This document shows, one piece after another, positions 34,006-44,944 of a stretch of 64,000 nt of DNA. The translations under genes were made by a program, and so were the position numbers. Each line of letters begins with the position of its first letter. The first letter of the stretch is position 1. Source of the stretch: Emcibacter sp. (lineage in GTDB: Bacteria > Pseudomonadota > Alphaproteobacteria > Sphingomonadales > Emcibacteraceae); assembly GCA_021647465.1 (NCBI GenBank), contig JAKIUQ010000008.1:66555-130554 (forward strand), in the 5' to 3' direction. The notes beneath the pieces are model-generated. The model ran no database searches. It was given only the letters and a program-made list of their open reading frames with translations, and had not been told where the DNA came from.

Positions 34006-36263
34006 TGGCGAGTGTTGTACTTACTGTCGTTGGAACAGCCATTGGCGGGCCCATTGGCGGTCTTGTTGGTGGCTTGATCGGCCAACGTGTTGATCAAGCA
34101 ATCTTCGGGGGCACAAGCTCCCGCACAATCGAGGGCGGGCGGATAAAAGACCTTAGCGTTCAAACCTCTGCTTATGGCGAGCCGATCTCCCGGATTTATG
34201 GGACAATGAGGGTGCCGGGCAACGTCATTTGGTCTTCGGGCTTGAAGGAAACCCGAAATGAGAAAACAGAAAGCAGCGGCGGCAAGGGCCGTAGGCAAAA
34301 TGTTACAACGATCGAATATAGTTATAGCGCGTCATTCGCCGTGGCCCTGTCCGGGCGGGAGATTTCAGATGTGGGACGTGTCTGGGCAGATGGCAAGCTT
34401 TTGCGGGATGCCGCAGGTAAAGTCGCTGTCGGCGGGGAAATGAGGGTTTATCGGGGCGGCGGCTTTCAACAATCAGATCCAATGATTGAAGCCGTTGAAG
34501 GCCAAGGCAATGTTAACGGGTTTGCCAATCTGTCTTATGTGGTATTTGAGGATTTGGCGCTAGGTGAATATGCCAACCGTATTCCTAACCTGACCTTTGA
34601 AGTCATTGCGGATACTGGCGGGGAAATTTTACTTGCCGCTATTGTTTCTGATATTTGCCAACTGTCAAATATTACCATATTTGATGCCAGTGACCTGAAT
34701 CAGATGGTTGGCGGTTATTTGGTCTCTGGCCCGATGAAATCCAGAGCCGCCATAGAAGAGCTGGCGCGGGTTTATCAATTTGATGTGGTGGAACAGGAAA
34801 ATGGCCTGCTGTTCCGAAAGTTGGGGCGGTTGCCGGGGGCGGTGGTGCTGCCGGATGATTTGGTTCAATCCCCCCAAGGGGCGCGGCCCTCGGACAAGAT
34901 AACAATAACGCGCCAGCAGGATATGGAACTGCCCCGGGAAGTCGGCCTGTCGTATATTGATCCCGGGCGGGATTATCAAACCGGTCATCAAAGGGCCAGA
35001 AGATTAAATGTGGCAAGTGACATTGTCCGTCAAAGCGGTCTGCCATTGGTTTTATCATCAAGTCAGGCAAAAACCGTCTCCGAGATACAGCTTGACCTTG
35101 CCTGGTATGGCCGGGAAACAATAAGTTTTTCCTTGCCCCATAAATATGGTGATCTCTTGCCCGGCGATATTGTGACGATGGCCTCTAATCCGGAGGCGCA
35201 GGATTATTTGCTGCAAGAGACAGAAATCGGCCCGGAGGGGGTGCAATGTCAGGCGGTGAAATTTTCTAACCTTCGTCTGGAAAGATCTGCGCAAGCGGAT
35301 AGCGGCCCTGTGCCGGCGCAACAAGTGGCTGAATTGGCAGAAAGTCAGTTTTTTCATTTTGATATGCCGGCCATAACGGGCGAAAATGTCACATCGCCTG
35401 TTTTTTTCTGGGCGGTGGCCGCAGGGGCAGGGAAATGGCCCGGTGCGGGCCTGTTTATATCAAGAGATAATGATCAAACATATACGCCGCTGGATTACGC
35501 AAATGTGGATGCGATTAGCGGGACGGTTGAAAATGTATTGCCTGATGGGCCCGCCGCCTATTGGGACTATGGCAATGAACTTTTGGTTCGGTTGGATAAC
35601 CCGGATCATGGATTGTCTGGCGCGACAGCGGATGCTGTTTTGAACGGCGCCAATATCGCCTGGGTTGGCGGAGAGATCATTCAATTTCAGCAGGCGAGTT
35701 TTGAGCTGGATGGTGCCTATCGATTGACCGGATTGCTCAGAGGGCGGCGCGGGACTGAAAGATATATAAGTCAGCATACCCTATCAGAAACTTTTGTTTT
35801 GCTGAACAGTGCAACGGTAAATGCTGCCGCAATGTATCCTTCTGATATTGGGCTTATTCACCATTTCAAACTTGTGACGGCAGGGGCGAGCGTTGAAGAT
35901 GCGCCTTCTATAAGCCGCGTTTTTGGTGCCGCCGTTTTGAAGCCTTTTTCGCCTGTGCATGGAAAAGGACTGCGCGACGGTGCCGGTACGTTGGCACTGT
36001 CTTGGATCAGGCGCAGCCGTGTGGGCGGGGGCTGGATGGATAATGCCGATGTCCCGCTCGGCGAGAATTTTGAAAGATATGATATTGAAATTTTAGATGG
36101 CGGGGCGGTGGTTCGAACCTTGTCCAGTGATGTTCCCGAAGTCATTTATTCAGCATCATTTCAGATTGAGGATTTTGGCGCCCTGCAGCCAGTTCTGGAT
36201 ATTCGTATTTTCCAAATCAGTGACAATATTGGCCGTGGCTGGCCGCTGATATTGTCAATTTAA
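34005..36263 (+). CDS. GTA g15, short form of the host-specificity (megatron) protein
   Basis: 752 residues. The N-terminus has the Gly-rich helix VVGTAIGGPIGGLVGGLIGQRVDQAIFG, then LSVQTSAYGEPISRIYGTMRVPGNVIWSSGLKE and YSYSASFAVALSGREISDVGRVWADGKLLR. The tail-protein fold follows (SRAAIEELARVYQFDVVEQENGLLFRKLG), and LTGLLRGRRGTE near the C-terminus. Rhodobacter g15 is about 1,300 residues with an internal TIM barrel. That barrel is absent here, and the flanking tail domains join directly. The protein forms the tail tip and contacts the recipient. Confidence 0.9.
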   Translation: MASVVLTVVGTAIGGPIGGLVGGLIGQRVDQAIFGGTSSRTIEGGRIKDLSVQTSAYGEPISRIYGTMRVPGNVIWSSGLKETRNEKTESSGGKGRRQNVTTIEYSYSASFAVALSGREISDVGRVWADGKLLRDAAGKVAVGGEMRVYRGGGFQQSDPMIEAVEGQGNVNGFANLSYVVFEDLALGEYANRIPNLTFEVIADTGGEILLAAIVSDICQLSNITIFDASDLNQMVGGYLVSGPMKSRAAIEELARVYQFDVVEQENGLLFRKLGRLPGAVVLPDDLVQSPQGARPSDKITITRQQDMELPREVGLSYIDPGRDYQTGHQRARRLNVASDIVRQSGLPLVLSSSQAKTVSEIQLDLAWYGRETISFSLPHKYGDLLPGDIVTMASNPEAQDYLLQETEIGPEGVQCQAVKFSNLRLERSAQADSGPVPAQQVAELAESQFFHFDMPAITGENVTSPVFFWAVAAGAGKWPGAGLFISRDNDQTYTPLDYANVDAISGTVENVLPDGPAAYWDYGNELLVRLDNPDHGLSGATADAVLNGANIAWVGGEIIQFQQASFELDGAYRLTGLLRGRRGTERYISQHTLSETFVLLNSATVNAAAMYPSDIGLIHHFKLVTAGASVEDAPSISRVFGAAVLKPFSPVHGKGLRDGAGTLALSWIRRSRVGGGWMDNADVPLGENFERYDIEILDGGAVVRTLSSDVPEVIYSASFQIEDFGALQPVLDIRIFQISDNIGRGWPLILSI

Positions 36264-36291
36264 ATATATAGTCTTAAAAAGGAATTCTAAA

Positions 36292-36792
36292 ATGGTTAAT
36301 CAAACGCCGCGACTGACGACACCCTATATTATCTCTACGCAGTCCCAGAAAGAGGTCACCCATAATATGGCATTGAATATACTTGATGCTTTGGTGCAAA
36401 CGGCGGTGGAGACGGCCACCTTAGTCAGTCCGCCGATGTCCCCGCCCGAGGGTGGTTTATGGCTTGTGGCGAGTGTGGCCACAGGTGATTGGCTTGGCCA
36501 TGATGGCAAGATTGCCCAATATATCGGCGGCGCGTGGCAATTTCACGCCCCTTTTGAAGGCCTGCTGGTTTGGCTGAAAGATGATGACGTGGCCGCCCAG
36601 TTCCGGTCTGGTTTGTGGCAGACCGGGGTCGTGACAGCCCATAAGCTTGAGATTTCAGGTCAACAGGTTGTCGGCCCGCAGCAGCCCGCCGTTGGCGATG
36701 CGGCGGCGGGTGCTGTCATAGATGTGGAGGCGCGAACAGCCCTGAATAATCTGCTTGCAGCTTGCCGAAACCATGGGCTGATCGCGTCTTGA
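36292..36792 (+). CDS. DUF2793 protein, likely tail fibre component
   Basis: 166 residues: RLTTPYIISTQSQKEVTHNMALNILDALVQTAV, then SPPMSPPEGGLWLVASVATGDWLGHDGKIAQYIGGAWQFHAPFEGLLVWLKDD, the DUF2793 signature found in GTA and phage tail-fibre regions. The C-terminus (NNLLAACRNHGLI) is predicted coiled coil. As the last plus-strand gene of the cluster it probably forms the fibre at the tail tip. Confidence 0.85.
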   Translation: MVNQTPRLTTPYIISTQSQKEVTHNMALNILDALVQTAVETATLVSPPMSPPEGGLWLVASVATGDWLGHDGKIAQYIGGAWQFHAPFEGLLVWLKDDDVAAQFRSGLWQTGVVTAHKLEISGQQVVGPQQPAVGDAAAGAVIDVEARTALNNLLAACRNHGLIAS

Positions 36793-36802
36793 TTTTTTGG
36801 GG

Positions 36803-37102
36803 TTAACTGAAAAGATCGCCCATTTTCAAGGCGAGGCCCATATCACCGTCAATTTTAAGTTTGCCCATCATAAAGGCCATCTGGGGATTGAGGGAGCCAT
36901 CCATAAGGCCTTCAAAGTTTTCTTCACTTATAATCAATGTGACATCGGCCTCATGATCGTCGTTGGTGACGGTTGGCGGTGATGTTGTGGCATCGATAAA
37001 GACAGTGCCGTCACCCTTCAGGTCAATTTTGATTTTTTTCCCATTGGCGTCCATTGATTGCGCTTTATCGCGAATGGTTGCTGTGATGTCTTCGAGGCTC
37101 AT
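36803..37102 (-). CDS. SCP2 sterol-binding-domain protein
   Basis: 99 residues forming a single SCP2 domain: KKIKIDLKGDGTVFIDATTSPPTVTNDDHEADVTLIISEENFEGLMDGSLNPQMAFMMGKLKIDGDMGLALKMGDLF. Free-standing bacterial SCP2 proteins bind lipids or acyl-CoAs; the ligand is unknown. It converges on the last GTA gene with ten bases between stops. Confidence 0.9.
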   Translation of the reverse strand: MSLEDITATIRDKAQSMDANGKKIKIDLKGDGTVFIDATTSPPTVTNDDHEADVTLIISEENFEGLMDGSLNPQMAFMMGKLKIDGDMGLALKMGDLFS

Positions 37103-37135
37103 GTGTATTTCCTTTAAGGTAAATTTAAACTTGGG

Positions 37136-37927
37136 TTACCAGTTATTTCTGAGTTGCCGCAGGGCTTTGAATATTTCCCGCGGTTCCGGCTTATCAGAAA
37201 TTTCGGCATTTTCATTTTGTAGTTTTTGAATGATATCAGGGTTGTTCAACCTGAAAAAACTATTGATACGGCGTTCATCAGCCATGGTGGTAATATAGGC
37301 ATCATGGGGATCTTGGCCGCGTAGCTTTTCCAGCATTTCTCGGGCTTCATCATTGGCAGGTTCCCGGTCCAGCGTGAATTCCAGATTATTCACAATATAA
37401 TCATGCCCGGGATAGATCCGCACATTGTCAGGCAATAAGTCTAATTGCCTAGAAAAAGTATCATATAAATCATCGGGATCGCCGCCATTATGGCAATTCC
37501 CCGCCCCGGCATTGAATAAAGTGTCCCCGCAAAAAAGGGCAGGGGGACCTGATTCAGATAGCAGGCACAGATGGCTATTGGTATGTCCGGGCGTATCCAA
37601 AGCTTTTAGTGTGACTGAGGTGCCAATGGCCACCATATCCCCTGCGCGTAGTCCCACATCAACATTGCCGATTGTTTCCATTGCGCCATGATGGGCATAT
37701 AGCTTCGCGCCGGTTTTTTCCCTCATTTCCTCATTGCCGCCGATATGGTCCCAATGTTCATGGGTGTTGAGGATTTTGGTAATATTCAAATCTTGCTCTG
37801 CAGCAGCGTCAAGACACTTGCCGACGTCAAGCGGATCAATCACCATGGCATCACGGGTTTGTGGGCAGGCGATCAGATAGTGAAAATTTCTGAGGGGATT
37901 GTCGGCATAAATCTGTAATATGATCAT
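37136..37927 (-). CDS. Metallo-beta-lactamase-fold hydrolase, glyoxalase II-like
   Basis: 263 residues from ATG 37927 (AAGGAC upstream; an ATG at 37966 is in frame). THEHWDHIGG is the dinuclear metal site, with LDTPGHTNSHLCL, FCGDTLFNAGAGN and YPGHDYIVNNLEFTL following. The C-terminal helical part with PFFRLNNP-like FFRLNNPDI is typical of hydroxyacylglutathione hydrolases, so S-lactoylglutathione is the likely substrate. A persulfide dioxygenase is less likely because of the substrate-binding C-terminus. Confidence 0.88.
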   Translation of the reverse strand: MIILQIYADNPLRNFHYLIACPQTRDAMVIDPLDVGKCLDAAAEQDLNITKILNTHEHWDHIGGNEEMREKTGAKLYAHHGAMETIGNVDVGLRAGDMVAIGTSVTLKALDTPGHTNSHLCLLSESGPPALFCGDTLFNAGAGNCHNGGDPDDLYDTFSRQLDLLPDNVRIYPGHDYIVNNLEFTLDREPANDEAREMLEKLRGQDPHDAYITTMADERRINSFFRLNNPDIIQKLQNENAEISDKPEPREIFKALRQLRNNW

Positions 37928-37975
37928 ATCTGCGTCCTTTATGCCGATAGGCTGATCTGCAGCCATATCTGTGAT

Positions 37976-38269
37976 TTATTTTCCATATTTAACAGATGGG
38001 CCCGCCGCGCGAATTTTTTCGCGGACTGTGATCGGATTGTGGTTGTCATCAACGGGGACGGTGACACAATCAACAACTATATTATTTTCCATATCCTGTT
38101 TTGCGCGTTCAAATGCGGCGGCCAATTTATCCTCTGAATAGGCCGTGGCCAAAGAGCTGTCACTTTGCCAACGGGCCTCTCCCTCATTTTGGCCCTCATT
38201 CTGGGTAAAATAAACATTCAAACCGCTGCGAAGGTTATTTGCGGAAATGATATTCAGAGAATTTCTCAT
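37976..38269 (-). CDS. DUF2849 family protein
   Basis: 97 residues: LNIISANNLRSGLNVYFTQ, then VVDCVTVPVDDNHNPITVREKIRAAGPSVKYG, the DUF2849 pattern. Elsewhere this family often sits beside sulfite-reductase genes, but none is here. It lies 48 bases upstream of the MBL-fold gene on the same strand, so the two may be co-transcribed. Function unknown. Confidence 0.8.
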   Translation of the reverse strand: MRNSLNIISANNLRSGLNVYFTQNEGQNEGEARWQSDSSLATAYSEDKLAAAFERAKQDMENNIVVDCVTVPVDDNHNPITVREKIRAAGPSVKYGK

Positions 38270-38384
38270 GTCTTGTCCTGAAGGTTATGGTTACTTTCAA
38301 TATATGGATAATTATATGGGATGAATTAGCCATAAAGCAAGCATCAGATTCCATTTTGGGGGTAATATTTGTCAGGCGGCTGGC

Positions 38385-39590
38385 CTAGCAAAGCCGTTCA
38401 GCGGGCAGATACAGGGTTACCGTTGTTCCTTTGCCGACGGAACTGATAATGGATACTGTCCCGCCGTGTTTTTCTATAATCTGTTTGACATAAGACAGGC
38501 CAAACCCAATACCAACAGTCGGGGCGGCGTATATATCGGACAAATGCGTGTCATGACAAAAAGCTTTGGCCAATTGTTGTGAAGGCATGCCCTGTCCATT
38601 ATCCTGACAATTAATAAGGCCTGCACCATTTTTATCTTTTACCGCCGTGAGGAGAATTTCACCGCCGGGCGGGGTAAATTTCACCGCATTGGTCAGAAGG
38701 CTGTGAATGACCTGTTGAAGGCGGGATTTGTCGCCGAAAATATCTGGGAAGTCTGGTTCGATGTCCGTTGAAAGACGTATTTTCCCTTTATCAGCAGACG
38801 GGGATATTTTTCTTAGGCATTCTGCAATCATGCCGCCGGGCGCGAATTTTTCTTCCTGTAATTTGAACTCAGTCGTTTCCAATTCTTTTAACTCAAGAAG
38901 ATTATCAATAAGTTGCAGCAAGTCTTTTCCGGCCCCATGAATATCCTGAGCGTAACTCTTGTAAGATTCTTGACCAATGGGGCCCATCATTTCCGACATA
39001 ATGACCTCGGAATATCCCAGAATACCATTGAGGGGGGTCTTAAAATTATGATGCATGGCGGCGAGCAGTTTTCTTTTGGTTTCTTTTGCGGCGTCATTTC
39101 GAACGTTATTTTCGTTCTTATTTTCTCGGAGGACGCAAATGAACTTGGACTCGCCGTCATGGCTGTTGAAGGGCCGGATGGTCATGTCAATATCGAGGCT
39201 TTGGCCATTCTTATTTTTCCACGGACAAGAAAGGATGGCGGCCTGACGGTTTTCCATTGTTCTTTCAATGATATGTCGATTGGCCTCAAATTGTGTGCCG
39301 GTCAGGAATTTATATAAACTCTGGCCCTGTATTTCATCAAAATTATAACCTGTTATCAGTTCAAAATGATGATTTATGTCCAAAATTTCCGGGGGAAGAT
39401 CTTTGTTTGCATAGGAAATAATTACGATGGCCGTGCTGACTTCGTGGAAGACTGAGTCAAATAACCCAAAATCTTTTTCAAATCTCTCAGGGCCAGAGGT
39501 TTTTTGGCCGGGGGCTTCTGCGTCAGATGTTTTTAAGTCTGATATTTCTAACCGTTTAGAGATACGGTGGCTTAATAACGAAACATTCAT
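38385..39590 (-). CDS. Cytoplasmic PAS sensor histidine kinase
   Basis: 401 residues without membrane segments. A PAS domain (about 45-155: VSTAIVIISYANKDLPPEILDINHHFELITGYNFDEIQGQSL) is followed by a HisKA helix with the phospho-acceptor H181 in MHHNFKTPLNGILGYSEV. The ATPase has N box HSLLTNAVKFTPPGG, G1 CQDNGQGM and G2 GIGFGLSYVKQI, so it looks active. No response regulator is adjacent. It sits between the GTA and pilus loci with a CtrA-like box about 130 bases upstream. Confidence 0.9.
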   Translation of the reverse strand: MNVSLLSHRISKRLEISDLKTSDAEAPGQKTSGPERFEKDFGLFDSVFHEVSTAIVIISYANKDLPPEILDINHHFELITGYNFDEIQGQSLYKFLTGTQFEANRHIIERTMENRQAAILSCPWKNKNGQSLDIDMTIRPFNSHDGESKFICVLRENKNENNVRNDAAKETKRKLLAAMHHNFKTPLNGILGYSEVIMSEMMGPIGQESYKSYAQDIHGAGKDLLQLIDNLLELKELETTEFKLQEEKFAPGGMIAECLRKISPSADKGKIRLSTDIEPDFPDIFGDKSRLQQVIHSLLTNAVKFTPPGGEILLTAVKDKNGAGLINCQDNGQGMPSQQLAKAFCHDTHLSDIYAAPTVGIGFGLSYVKQIIEKHGGTVSIISSVGKGTTVTLYLPAERLC

Positions 39591-39721
39591 TTGACGAACA
39601 CGCTATGTCCTTAATATTGCAAATTCCGCCAATAATATATTATACCCGGGCGGGATTTTCCCATGGATTCAAATCACTAGATGAATCATCCTCTATATGA
39701 TTCGTCAAATCAACTAAAAAA

Positions 39722-39737
39722 TTAACCCTTTGTTAAC
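39722..39737. promoter_or_regulatory. CtrA-like box
   Basis: TTAA-CCCTTTG-TTAAC matches the full CtrA consensus TTAA-N7-TTAA. It lies in the 270-base gap between the PAS kinase start and the last pilus gene. Nothing else was recognised in that gap. Confidence 0.5.
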
Positions 39738-39860
39738 TATTTTGAATTTAAGCGGGGGTACGCCCACCAATAGGGCAGGCGAAAACAATGATAGCGCGGC
39801 GGCTTCTATTTCTTAAGGCATCTGGATAACTTACAGATAAAAATCTATTATGTCAGTGCC

Positions 39861-40475
39861 TTATGGGCAACCTTCATCAAAATCAATTGTCGCGTAACGT
39901 GGTTTTTGTACGGACACATGATAGATATCGTGGGTCGCAAAAATGGTGTTGTGCAATAGCCCGCTAAGATTCATGACCATGGGCTCATATCGGTAAACGA
40001 CTTCTGAAATTACGACGGTTTCCGTATCTGCTATGGTAAAATTTCCCGGGATGCTGGTTAAGTCGGCCTCGTCTCCTTCTGCGCCTATTTTGCTGGCGTG
40101 GGAGGCATTCGCCGTACCTTTGCACTGCAGGTCTATGGTATTTCCGCCAGCAGTACCCGTTATGTAGGACATAAATATTTGCCCATCTTCGCTCAATTCC
40201 AGCGGTTTCATAATATTTTCGACGGCGTCAAATATATTTTGAACGGCGGCACTGGTAAGCTTTTTATTTTGAGAAACCAGATTGCCGACTGCCATAACTG
40301 TCGTATTGGTTTTTCTGTGCGCCATCAAAAGCCTGAAAGTTTCGAAACCGCCCATTAATAAAATCAGAGCGATTGGAAATATATAGGCAAATTCGATCAG
40401 AATAGTGCCTTTGGTTGATTTCTTCAGATTCCTGATGAAGCGCGGAATAATTATTTTTCTAAGATTAATCAGCAT
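39861..40475 (-). CDS. TadE/TadF-like pseudopilin
   Basis: 204 residues. A basic N-terminus leads to the prepilin-like site STKG|TILIEFAYIFPIALILLMGGFETFRLL, with Glu at +5. The rest is a periplasmic domain with one cysteine near CKGTANASH and one at the C-terminus. TadE/F proteins are minor pilins of the Tad pilus, cut by the prepilin peptidase. It is the last gene of the pilus operon. Confidence 0.85.
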   Translation of the reverse strand: MLINLRKIIIPRFIRNLKKSTKGTILIEFAYIFPIALILLMGGFETFRLLMAHRKTNTTVMAVGNLVSQNKKLTSAAVQNIFDAVENIMKPLELSEDGQIFMSYITGTAGGNTIDLQCKGTANASHASKIGAEGDEADLTSIPGNFTIADTETVVISEVVYRYEPMVMNLSGLLHNTIFATHDIYHVSVQKPRYATIDFDEGCP

Positions 40476-40486
40476 GATATTTCCCC

Positions 40487-41122
40487 TTAAGTTTTCACAG
40501 CTGCTACGCAGCTGGGATCAGGGGTGCCATAGGGCTCGTTTTGAATGATGGTACTCGCGGTAAGCCTGATTTTACCGTCTTCATCCCCCACCATTTTTGA
40601 GAAAAACCCTGTCATAAGATTGGCGTCATAGATGGCTTCATATAAGACGATCTGTCCCGGGCCACCAACGCCGTCAGTGCCGACTTCTGAATCCCACTGA
40701 TCATTGCAGTTCATATCTGTATAGCTGTCAACACCCGCGCTATAGGCGCCATCGCCGTTGACATCTGTATAAGGCTCGGGCAAGCCCACATCCGCAAAAT
40801 CTTCATAAACCCTTTGACGGATCACGAGATTGTCAAGATTGATCATGCCATAGGTTTTTTCGGCGAGAAGGTCGTTGATATATTCTTCGCGCGTCTTTCC
40901 ATCTACGGCATAACCTGTCATACCTGCGCGGGATGCTTGCGAAATCGCGCCCTCCAGCATGGTGGTGCTAAGCATGGTTACGCCGACTTCTAACGTGCCA
41001 ATTGTGGCCAGTGAAATCACAGGTAGAACAAAGGCCATCTCGACAAGAGTAGAGCCGGTCTGGTTGCGTCTTAGCCGCTTAAGAAATCTCCTTAAGGGCA
41101 TTCTTCTGCTATTGTTTTTCAT
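40487..41122 (-). CDS. TadE-like pseudopilin with Ca-binding-like loops
   Basis: 211 residues. NQTG|STLVEMAFVLPVISLATIG is a prepilin-type site and membrane helix. The periplasmic part has DVNGDGAYSAGVD and DMNCNDQWDSE, which resemble calcium-binding DxNxDG loops of dockerin/EF-hand type. TadE is a minor pilin needed for assembly. It lies 11 bases upstream of the second TadE-like gene. Confidence 0.85.
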   Translation of the reverse strand: MKNNSRRMPLRRFLKRLRRNQTGSTLVEMAFVLPVISLATIGTLEVGVTMLSTTMLEGAISQASRAGMTGYAVDGKTREEYINDLLAEKTYGMINLDNLVIRQRVYEDFADVGLPEPYTDVNGDGAYSAGVDSYTDMNCNDQWDSEVGTDGVGGPGQIVLYEAIYDANLMTGFFSKMVGDEDGKIRLTASTIIQNEPYGTPDPSCVAAVKT

Positions 41123-41195
41123 CTTAAGAGCTCCTGAATAATAAGGTTATTAAGTAACTCTCCTTGCGGCCAGTTTTTTTCATGTTGTGCCACCT

Positions 41196-42167
41196 TTAAA
41201 CAAGGGTGCTGGAAATTTGACAGGCTGCGGGACCTATCAATACAACAAATAATGTTGGCAGAATAAACAAGATAAGCGGAATAGTCATTGTCGCGGGAAG
41301 TTTCGCCGCTTTTTCTTCTGCTTTCATCATACGGTCATTCCTGAATTCAGCGGATAATACCCTTAATGATTGGGCGAGGGGCGTACCGTACTTCTCTGAT
41401 TGTATCAGGGTCGCGGTTACGGATCTTACGGCGGGCAAGGTTACGCGTTCTGCCAGATTGGCTAAAGCTTGCTTGCGCTCTGGCAGGAAACCCAGCTCAA
41501 TGGCGGTTAAACTAAGCTCATCCGCAAGATCCGGCCCTGTTTGCGCCATTTCTTTTACGACTCTATGTAAGGCTGAATCAAGCGTCAGGCCGGCTTCCGC
41601 ACAAATTACCAGCAAGTCCAGCACATCGGGCAAGGCCTTTTGCATTTCCAGATTGCGTTTAATCGTAATATTTTTCAAGATTGTTTCCGGCAAAATAGAC
41701 GCCACAAGAACCGAGCCACCGGCGGCAAGGGTTTTCATCATTGGCTCTAGATCAAACATGCCGACACCATAAATAAGAACAACAGCGACGATGCCAATGA
41801 GAATGGGCAAGACCAATTTAAAGAACATAAAAAATATCAGCGCGTCTTTTGACCGATAGCCCGCCTGCAAAAGCTTCAGGCGGAATTTTTCGGCCTGTTC
41901 ATTCTTCATAAGGTTAAAGCCGTTCACAATGACTTGCATCGCGCCAAGGTGCGATGCTCTTTTTACAGGTGATTTGCGTTTGGTGGGCGCGGTATACCCC
42001 CGTTTCAGGTCTTGCCTGCGATCTTGCAGATGTTTAATCCGGCCGTGCATGGGGTCTTTGATAAGCCCGCTCGTCCAGATGGCTAAAACCACCAGAAATG
42101 CGGACATCGCGGCCAATACGGTTATGACATCTTCTACTGAAATTCCATTAGGTAAGTAAGCTTCCAT
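41196..42167 (-). CDS. tadC: Tad pilus membrane platform protein TadC
   Basis: 323 residues, a type II secretion F-domain protein. It has an N-terminal membrane helix, a cytoplasmic basic linker, two further membrane segments (ALIFFMFFKLVLPILIGIVAVVLIYG and GGSVLVASILPETIL), and the F domain with ALPDVLDLLVICAEAGLTLDSALHRVVKEM and SEKYGTPLAQSLRVLSAEFRNDRMMKAEEKAAKLPATMTIPLILFILPTLFVVL. It pairs with TadB to move pilin. Three bases separate it from tadB. Confidence 0.92.
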   Translation of the reverse strand: MEAYLPNGISVEDVITVLAAMSAFLVVLAIWTSGLIKDPMHGRIKHLQDRRQDLKRGYTAPTKRKSPVKRASHLGAMQVIVNGFNLMKNEQAEKFRLKLLQAGYRSKDALIFFMFFKLVLPILIGIVAVVLIYGVGMFDLEPMMKTLAAGGSVLVASILPETILKNITIKRNLEMQKALPDVLDLLVICAEAGLTLDSALHRVVKEMAQTGPDLADELSLTAIELGFLPERKQALANLAERVTLPAVRSVTATLIQSEKYGTPLAQSLRVLSAEFRNDRMMKAEEKAAKLPATMTIPLILFILPTLFVVLIGPAACQISSTLV

Positions 42168-42170
42168 GTT

Positions 42171-43154
42171 CTACGCCTCGAAATTTATCATTTGAGCCAG
42201 AATAAAGACGCCGATGCCCATCCATACAGCGGCCCCCGCGAGGGCCATCTGTCCCATTGGATCGGTAAACATGACGGACATATATTCATAATTCATCACA
42301 GAAAGCAGGCCGCACATAAGAAACGGCAGGGAACCAATGATATAGGCACTTGCCTTTCCCTCCGAAATCATGGCTTTGATTTTAAGTTTTAATCTGGTTC
42401 TTCCGCGAAGAATTTCTGTCAGATTACTTAGGGTTTCCGCCAGATTACCCCCGGTTTCCTGCTGTACGGACAAACTGATAACAAAAAATTTAAAATCAGG
42501 CGTATCCAGACGTTTTGCCGTTGTCCACAAGGCTTCATCCATGGTCTTTCCCAATTTGATTTCGTCGGTTATTTTTAAAAATTCTGTTGATATGGGGTCT
42601 TGCATTTCCCGGGCCACGGCATGGATTGATTCTGTTACGGGAAGGCCTGCGCGCAATCCGCGTACGATCAAATCAATGGCCTCTGGAAATTGTTTGGTAA
42701 ATTTGGCAAGCCTGTTTTTGACCACCCTGTTAATATAGGTATGGGGGATGAAAAGGCCGAGAAAAATACCAATCATCAAGGAGGGCAGAAAGGACAGCCC
42801 GCCGACGAATTCGATCAAAACGGTACAAAGAACAGCCGTTATAATCGTGGCTATGATGTATTTTTTGAAACTGATATCCTTGCCGGTTTTATCCAGTCGT
42901 TGCCGGAGCTCTGCGGGTTTGGGAATGAAACGGTCGAAGAGGGAAACTTCTTTTTTTGTAAAAAGATTCTTCTTGGCCTGTTCTTTTGCCAGCATTTTAT
43001 CTTTGCCGTACCGGATTCTGATTTTGTTAAGCTTTTTGCCAATAATCTTGTTGTTTTGGCCAAATGCGCCTGACGCAGCGGCAAGACTGGCGAGGATGAT
43101 AAAAACGCAAGCGAAGATTCCAATGGTGACTATGGTTGGGTTTGTAACGTCCAT
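42171..43154 (-). CDS. tadB: Tad pilus membrane platform protein TadB
   Basis: 327 residues with an F domain: FPEAIDLIVRGLRAGLPVTESIHAVAREMQDPISTEFLKITDEIKLGKTMDEALWTTAKRLDTPDFKFFVISLSVQQETGGNLAETLSNLTEILRGR. Membrane helices lie at the N-terminus, the centre and the C-terminus (LMCGLLSVMNYEYMSVMF, ALAGAAVWMGIGVFILAQMI). With TadC it forms the inner-membrane platform driven by CpaF. Confidence 0.92.
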   Translation of the reverse strand: MDVTNPTIVTIGIFACVFIILASLAAASGAFGQNNKIIGKKLNKIRIRYGKDKMLAKEQAKKNLFTKKEVSLFDRFIPKPAELRQRLDKTGKDISFKKYIIATIITAVLCTVLIEFVGGLSFLPSLMIGIFLGLFIPHTYINRVVKNRLAKFTKQFPEAIDLIVRGLRAGLPVTESIHAVAREMQDPISTEFLKITDEIKLGKTMDEALWTTAKRLDTPDFKFFVISLSVQQETGGNLAETLSNLTEILRGRTRLKLKIKAMISEGKASAYIIGSLPFLMCGLLSVMNYEYMSVMFTDPMGQMALAGAAVWMGIGVFILAQMINFEA

Positions 43155-43161
43155 TTTATTC

Positions 43162-44904
<1,743 letters not shown>

Positions 44905-44944
44905 ATTTTCTCACGATTCCACTATATTAACTGAATGCAGGTAT

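Noticed and set aside
16656..36792. An integrated prophage instead of a GTA
   Set aside because: The order matches GTA clusters, and no integrase, repressor, replication or lysis genes and no att-like repeats were seen at the borders. The inserted phage-type genes keep a small doubt.
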